A stretch of DNA of 10,263 nt, from NCBI GenBank assembly GCA_029850565.1, contig JARCRR010000125.1, positions 1 through 10,263 on the forward strand, written 5' to 3'. Below are positions 6,859-10,263 of the stretch, piece by piece; within the stretch, counting starts at the first letter, position 1, and the number at the start of each line of letters is the position of its first letter. The translations under genes and the position numbers were made by a program. The notes under the pieces are model-generated. The model made no database searches and was not told where the DNA came from. It saw only the letters and a program-made list of their open reading frames with translations. This DNA comes from Gallionella sp. (GTDB taxonomy: Bacteria > Pseudomonadota > Gammaproteobacteria > Burkholderiales > Gallionellaceae).

Positions 6859-9513
6859 TTACACCGTGGTGGGGTTAGGCTTGTCCGCATCGATCTTGTA
6901 CAGCTTGATCGCACGGGTAACTTCCTTCGCATCCACTTTGCCATCATCTGCCAGCGCTTTCAAAGCTGCGACGGCGACGTAGAAGCGATCCACCTCGAAG
7001 AAGTGGCGCAGTTTCTTGCGTGTGTCGGAACGTCCAAAACCGTCCGTGCCCAGCGTCTTGAATTGTGCTTTGACGAAGGGGCGGATCTGTTCGGGGTAGC
7101 TGCGGATGTAGTCGGTGGCGGCAATGACGGGGGTGTTTGCATCCAGGCATTGTTCGACATAGCTCACGCGCGGCTTGGCTTCCGGATGCAGGGTGTTCCA
7201 ACGCTCGCAATCCACACCTTCGCGGCGCAGTTCGTTGAAGCTGGTCACGCTGAACACGTCGGAAGCGATACCGAAGTCCTTCTCCAGCAACTCGCCCGCT
7301 GCAATGACTTCGCGCAGGATGGTGCCGCTACCCAGCAACTGCACTTTGTTCTTGGATTTGGACTTGCCTGCGCTGAACTTGTACATACCCTTGACGATGC
7401 CCTCTTCCGCGCCTTTCGGCATGGCGGGGTGGGTGTAGTTCTCGTTCATCACGGTGAGGTAATAGAACACGTCTTCCTGATCCTGATACATACGACGCAT
7501 ACCGTCCTGCACGATCACCGCCAGTTCGTAAGCGAAGGTCGGGTCATAAGACACGCAGTTGGGGATGGTCGCGGCCATCAGATGGCTGTGACCATCCTGA
7601 TGTTGCAGACCTTCGCCGTTCAGCGTGGTGCGTCCGGCGGTGCCGCCGACCATGAAGCCGCGTGCGCGCAAATCGCCTGCAGCCCAAGCCATGTCGCCGA
7701 TGCGTTGGAAGCCGAACATCGAGTAGTAGATGTAGAACGGGATCATCGCCACGCCGTGGTTGGCGTAGGCGGTCGCGGCGGCGATCCAGTCGGCCATACC
7801 GCCGGCTTCGTTGATGCCTTCCTGCAAGATCTGGCCGGTCTTGTCTTCCTTGTAGAACATCAGTTGGTCGGCATCCTGCGGGGTGTACAGCTGGCCCACC
7901 TGCGAGAAGATGCCGAGCTGGCGGAACATGCCTTCCATGCCGAAGGTGCGCGATTCGTCGGGCACGATGGGCACGATCTGCTTGCCGATGTTCTTGTCTT
8001 TCACCAGCACGCCCAGCAGTCGCACGAACGCCATGGTGGTGGAGAACTCGCGCTCTTCGCTGGATTTCAGCAAGGCATCGAAGGCGGACAGATCGGGGAT
8101 GTCGAGTTTGGTGGTGATAGGTTGACGCGCTGGGATGGTGCCCATCGCCGCACCGCGTTCACGCAGATATTTGGCCTCCAAACTATCTTCGGCCGGGCGC
8201 ACGAAGGGCAGTTTCGGCAATTGTTCATCGGTGACCGGGATGTTGAAGCGGTCGCGGAATTTGCGCAGTGCGTCTTCGCCCACCTTCTTCTGCTGGTGCG
8301 TCGTGTTCTGCCCTTCACCCGCTTCGCCCATACCGTAGCCTTTGACGGTCTTGGCGAGGATGACGGTAGGTTGGCCTTGATGTCTGTTCGCTGCCGCATA
8401 GGCGGCGAACACTTTGTGCGGATCGTGACCGCCGCGGTTCAGGCGCCAGATCTCGTTGTCCGACATGTCGGCGACCAGTTCCAGCAACTCCGGATATTTG
8501 CCGAAGAAGTGTTGGCGCACATAAGCGCCGTCGCGTGACTTATAAGTCTGGTATTCGCCGTCGACCACTTCTTCCATGCGCTTGAGCAGCAGGCCGCTCT
8601 TGTCCTTGGCCAGCAGACGGTCCCACTTGCCGCCCCACACCACTTTGATGACGTTCCAGCCCGCACCGCGGAACACGCCTTCGAGTTCCTGGATTATCTT
8701 GCCGTTACCGCGCACCGGGCCATCCAAGCGCTGCAAGTTACAGTTGATGACGAAGGTCAGGTTGTCCAGTTTCTCGCGTCCGGCCATGGAGATCGCGCCC
8801 AACGATTCCGGCTCGTCGGTCTCGCCGTCGCCAAGGAACGCCCATACTTTGCGTCCGTCTGTCTTAGCCAACCCGCGATGTTCCAGGTAGCGCATGAAAC
8901 GCGCCTGATAGATGGCCATCAATGGGCCCAGACCCATGGACACGGTGGGGAACTGCCAGAAGTTCGGCATCAACCAAGGATGCGGATAAGAAGACAGTCC
9001 GTCGCCGTCCACTTCCTGGCGGAACTTGTACATCTGCGCTTCGCTCAAGCGGCCTTCCATGAAGGCGCGCGCATACATGCCGGGCGAGGAGTGACCCTGG
9101 AAATACACCAGGTCACCGCCGTGCGTGTCTGTCTTGCCGTGGAAGAAATGGTTGAACGCCACGTCGTACAAGGTCGCCGCCGAAGCGAAGCTGGCGATAT
9201 GGCCGCCCAGTTCGGAAGATTCCTTGTTGGCATTCAGCACGATGGCCATTGCGTTCCAGCGCATCAGGGCGCGGATGCGGTGCTCCATATCGAAATTGCC
9301 GGGAGAGCGTTCCTCTTTATCCAGCGGTATGGTGTTGAGGTAAGGCGTGGTCGCGCTGATCGGCATGTCGTCGCCAGCCAGACGAGCATGGTTGATGAGC
9401 TGGTCGATGAGGAAGTGGGCGCGTTCGCCGCCTTCTTTCTCCAAGACAGACTGGAGTGCCTCCAGCCATTCTTGCGTCTCTTGTGGATCGTAGTCAGGTT
9501 GTTGCGTAGCCAT
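6859..9513 (-). CDS. aceE: Pyruvate dehydrogenase E1 component, homodimeric type
   Basis: Thiamine-diphosphate enzyme that decarboxylates pyruvate and reductively acetylates the lipoyl group of E2. The 884-residue product matches the length of the E. coli homodimeric E1 (887). Visible landmarks: H105 in E-L-G-G-H-I-A-S-F-A, the active-site loop Y-F-Q-G-H-S-S-P-G (137-145), the ThDP/Mg motif G-D-G-E-T-D-E-P-E-S (228-237) ending in V-I-N-C-N259-L-Q, and the mobile-loop segment N-T-T-H406-Q-Q-K-K. The C-terminal third includes D-G-F-G-R-S-D-T-R, as expected near the end of this family. The ATG has an AGGAGAG Shine-Dalgarno seven bases upstream. The start lies inside the end of the cyclo-ligase gene (20-base overlap), so it is co-transcribed with it. 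The stop is 14 bases before aceF. Confidence 0.97.
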   Translation of the reverse strand: MATQQPDYDPQETQEWLEALQSVLEKEGGERAHFLIDQLINHARLAGDDMPISATTPYLNTIPLDKEERSPGNFDMEHRIRALMRWNAMAIVLNANKESSELGGHIASFASAATLYDVAFNHFFHGKTDTHGGDLVYFQGHSSPGMYARAFMEGRLSEAQMYKFRQEVDGDGLSSYPHPWLMPNFWQFPTVSMGLGPLMAIYQARFMRYLEHRGLAKTDGRKVWAFLGDGETDEPESLGAISMAGREKLDNLTFVINCNLQRLDGPVRGNGKIIQELEGVFRGAGWNVIKVVWGGKWDRLLAKDKSGLLLKRMEEVVDGEYQTYKSRDGAYVRQHFFGKYPELLELVADMSDNEIWRLNRGGHDPHKVFAAYAAANRHQGQPTVILAKTVKGYGMGEAGEGQNTTHQQKKVGEDALRKFRDRFNIPVTDEQLPKLPFVRPAEDSLEAKYLRERGAAMGTIPARQPITTKLDIPDLSAFDALLKSSEEREFSTTMAFVRLLGVLVKDKNIGKQIVPIVPDESRTFGMEGMFRQLGIFSQVGQLYTPQDADQLMFYKEDKTGQILQEGINEAGGMADWIAAATAYANHGVAMIPFYIYYSMFGFQRIGDMAWAAGDLRARGFMVGGTAGRTTLNGEGLQHQDGHSHLMAATIPNCVSYDPTFAYELAVIVQDGMRRMYQDQEDVFYYLTVMNENYTHPAMPKGAEEGIVKGMYKFSAGKSKSKNKVQLLGSGTILREVIAAGELLEKDFGIASDVFSVTSFNELRREGVDCERWNTLHPEAKPRVSYVEQCLDANTPVIAATDYIRSYPEQIRPFVKAQFKTLGTDGFGRSDTRKKLRHFFEVDRFYVAVAALKALADDGKVDAKEVTRAIKLYKIDADKPNPTTV

Positions 9514-10114
9514 CTTTACTCTCTCCTAAATTACAACGTATCGTTTCATTCTCTGTGACCAACCAATCCACCTTATGGTCGGTCGGCTCTTGCGGAATCT
9601 CTGTGACGACTTGCAGCGCAAATGTGCCTGCCACCAGCGTCGGCTTATGTGGCAGACGCGCGATCAGCTTGTCGTAAAACCCGCCCCCATAACCCAGCCG
9701 CCCACCTGCGCGGTCAAAAGCAACGCCGGGCAGCAGCACGAGGCCTATTTCACCCAATGCATCGAAATGCTTGCAGCGTTCGATGACAGGCTCGCGGATG
9801 CCCCATGATCCGGGTGCCACATCAACACCCAAATCACCTACTTCATATATATCGAGCTGCTTGCGGGCTTTGTTCACTCGCGGTAGCAAGACACGTTTAC
9901 CATCCGCCAAGGCTTGTTGTACCCAAAGTTCGCTATGCAATTCCGAACCGAAGTTCATATAGCCCAACACCGTCTGTGCTGTCTTGTATGTCGCCAAGTC
10001 GCATAGTTGGCGGGCGATCTCCCTGCTCAAGCGAGCCTGTAAGATTGGCGTCAGCTCATCGCGGGCGGCGATTATACGTTGTCGTAGTGCCTGCTTCCTA
10101 GCTTGCATGTTCAT
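9494..10114 (-). CDS. 5-formyltetrahydrofolate cyclo-ligase
   Basis: ATP-dependent conversion of 5-formyltetrahydrofolate to 5,10-methenyltetrahydrofolate, returning a stored folate to the one-carbon pool. The 206-residue product has a basic N terminus (M-N-M-Q-A-R-K-Q-A-L-R-Q-R) typical of the ATP-binding region, and the hallmark C-terminal motif L-L-P-G-V-A-F-D-R-A-G-G-R-L-G-Y-G-G-G-F-Y-D-K-L (about 154-177). The family is called ygfA or fau/fthC in different species, so no symbol is given. The start at 10114 is chosen because it overlaps the preceding stop (ATGA); a second ATG two codons later is also possible, and the in-frame ATG at 10138 lies within the upstream gene. The last dozen residues form a short tail that overlaps aceE by 20 bases. 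Confidence 0.92.
   Translation of the reverse strand: MNMQARKQALRQRIIAARDELTPILQARLSREIARQLCDLATYKTAQTVLGYMNFGSELHSELWVQQALADGKRVLLPRVNKARKQLDIYEVGDLGVDVAPGSWGIREPVIERCKHFDALGEIGLVLLPGVAFDRAGGRLGYGGGFYDKLIARLPHKPTLVAGTFALQVVTEIPQEPTDHKVDWLVTENETIRCNLGESKDGYATT
9521..9527 (-). promoter_or_regulatory. Ribosome binding site of aceE
   Basis: AGGAGAG on the minus strand, seven bases before the aceE ATG. The site lies inside the coding sequence of the preceding cyclo-ligase gene, close to its 3' end. Confidence 0.85.
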
Positions 10115-10263
10115 TGGCGTGCCGCCTCTCGTGCCCAATGTGCCAAACGTTCGTTATCTTCCAAAATATCGACAGGAACTTCGCGGTAATTCTTCAAAGT
10201 CTGCTTTTCCGAAGGTGCGAAGACAGCGGCGTGATATTTTAAGTACTCCGGCAAGGTGGCGGG
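10111..10263 (-). CDS. Unrecognised protein, C-terminal 50 residues (5' end outside window)
   Basis: An open frame runs from the window edge to a TGA at 10111-10113, giving 50 residues that begin P-A-T-L-P-E-Y-L-K-Y and end L-A-H-W-A-R-E-A-A-R-Q. The composition is charged and helical with no membrane segment or recognisable motif, and I cannot name the family. It is supported as coding because its stop overlaps the start of the cyclo-ligase gene by four bases (ATGA), the same arrangement as several other junctions in this run. It is probably the upstream member of the same transcription unit. Confidence 0.65.
   Translation of the reverse strand, partial: PATLPEYLKYHAAVFAPSEKQTLKNYREVPVDILEDNERLAHWAREAARQ

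Noticed and set aside
7003..8538. A 511-codon open frame on the + strand opposite aceE
   Set aside because: It is fully antisense to a strongly supported aceE, has no recognisable motif, and long antisense frames are expected opposite GC-rich genes with biased codon use.
8878..9558. A 226-codon open frame on the + strand opposite the start of aceE
   Set aside because: Antisense shadow of aceE and the cyclo-ligase end; no domain or ribosome binding site supports it.

Overview
The window looks like a compact housekeeping stretch of a proteobacterial chromosome, most likely a betaproteobacterium. This is inferred from the YhdE-type maf, the homodimeric (AceE-type) pyruvate dehydrogenase E1, the proC-yggT-yggU and nadD-rsfS-rlmH-maf-rng gene orders, and the moderately high G+C. 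No database search was possible, so genus-level placement is not attempted. I see no insertion sequence, phage gene, CRISPR array, tRNA or rRNA.

Layout. On the + strand (1-1111) lie the 3' end of proC, a YggT-family membrane protein and a DUF167/YggU protein, with each junction overlapping by 1-4 bases. They end at a strong 12-bp terminator hairpin (1131-1158) shared with the converging minus-strand genes. Everything else is on the minus strand. Read in the direction of transcription, from high to low coordinates, it runs: the 3' end of an unrecognised gene, 5-formyltetrahydrofolate cyclo-ligase, aceE, aceF, nadD, rsfS, rlmH, maf, rng and an exported beta-carbonic anhydrase. From 10263 down to 2006 no gap exceeds 14 bases and many genes overlap by 4, 7 or 20 bases, so one long transcript is plausible. 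A 103-base gap with possible promoter elements precedes the carbonic anhydrase.

How the genes relate. AceE (E1) and AceF (E2) are two of the three pyruvate dehydrogenase subunits and make acetyl-CoA; the E3 subunit (lpd) is not in the window. NadD makes the NAD precursor deamido-NAD. RsfS, RlmH and RNase G act on the ribosome or on rRNA maturation and RNA decay, and Maf is a nucleotide-hydrolysing housekeeping enzyme. The cyclo-ligase feeds the folate one-carbon pool. The carbonic anhydrase has a signal peptide and should interconvert CO2 and bicarbonate outside the cytoplasm.

I found no clearly new system. The points most worth a second look are: aceF and nadD lie in the same frame and are separated by one TAG stop; the pyruvate dehydrogenase genes run straight into the nadD-rng cluster instead of lpd; the exported carbonic anhydrase has histidines at both ends; and the downstream minus-strand genes lack visible Shine-Dalgarno sites while aceE, aceF and the carbonic anhydrase have good ones.
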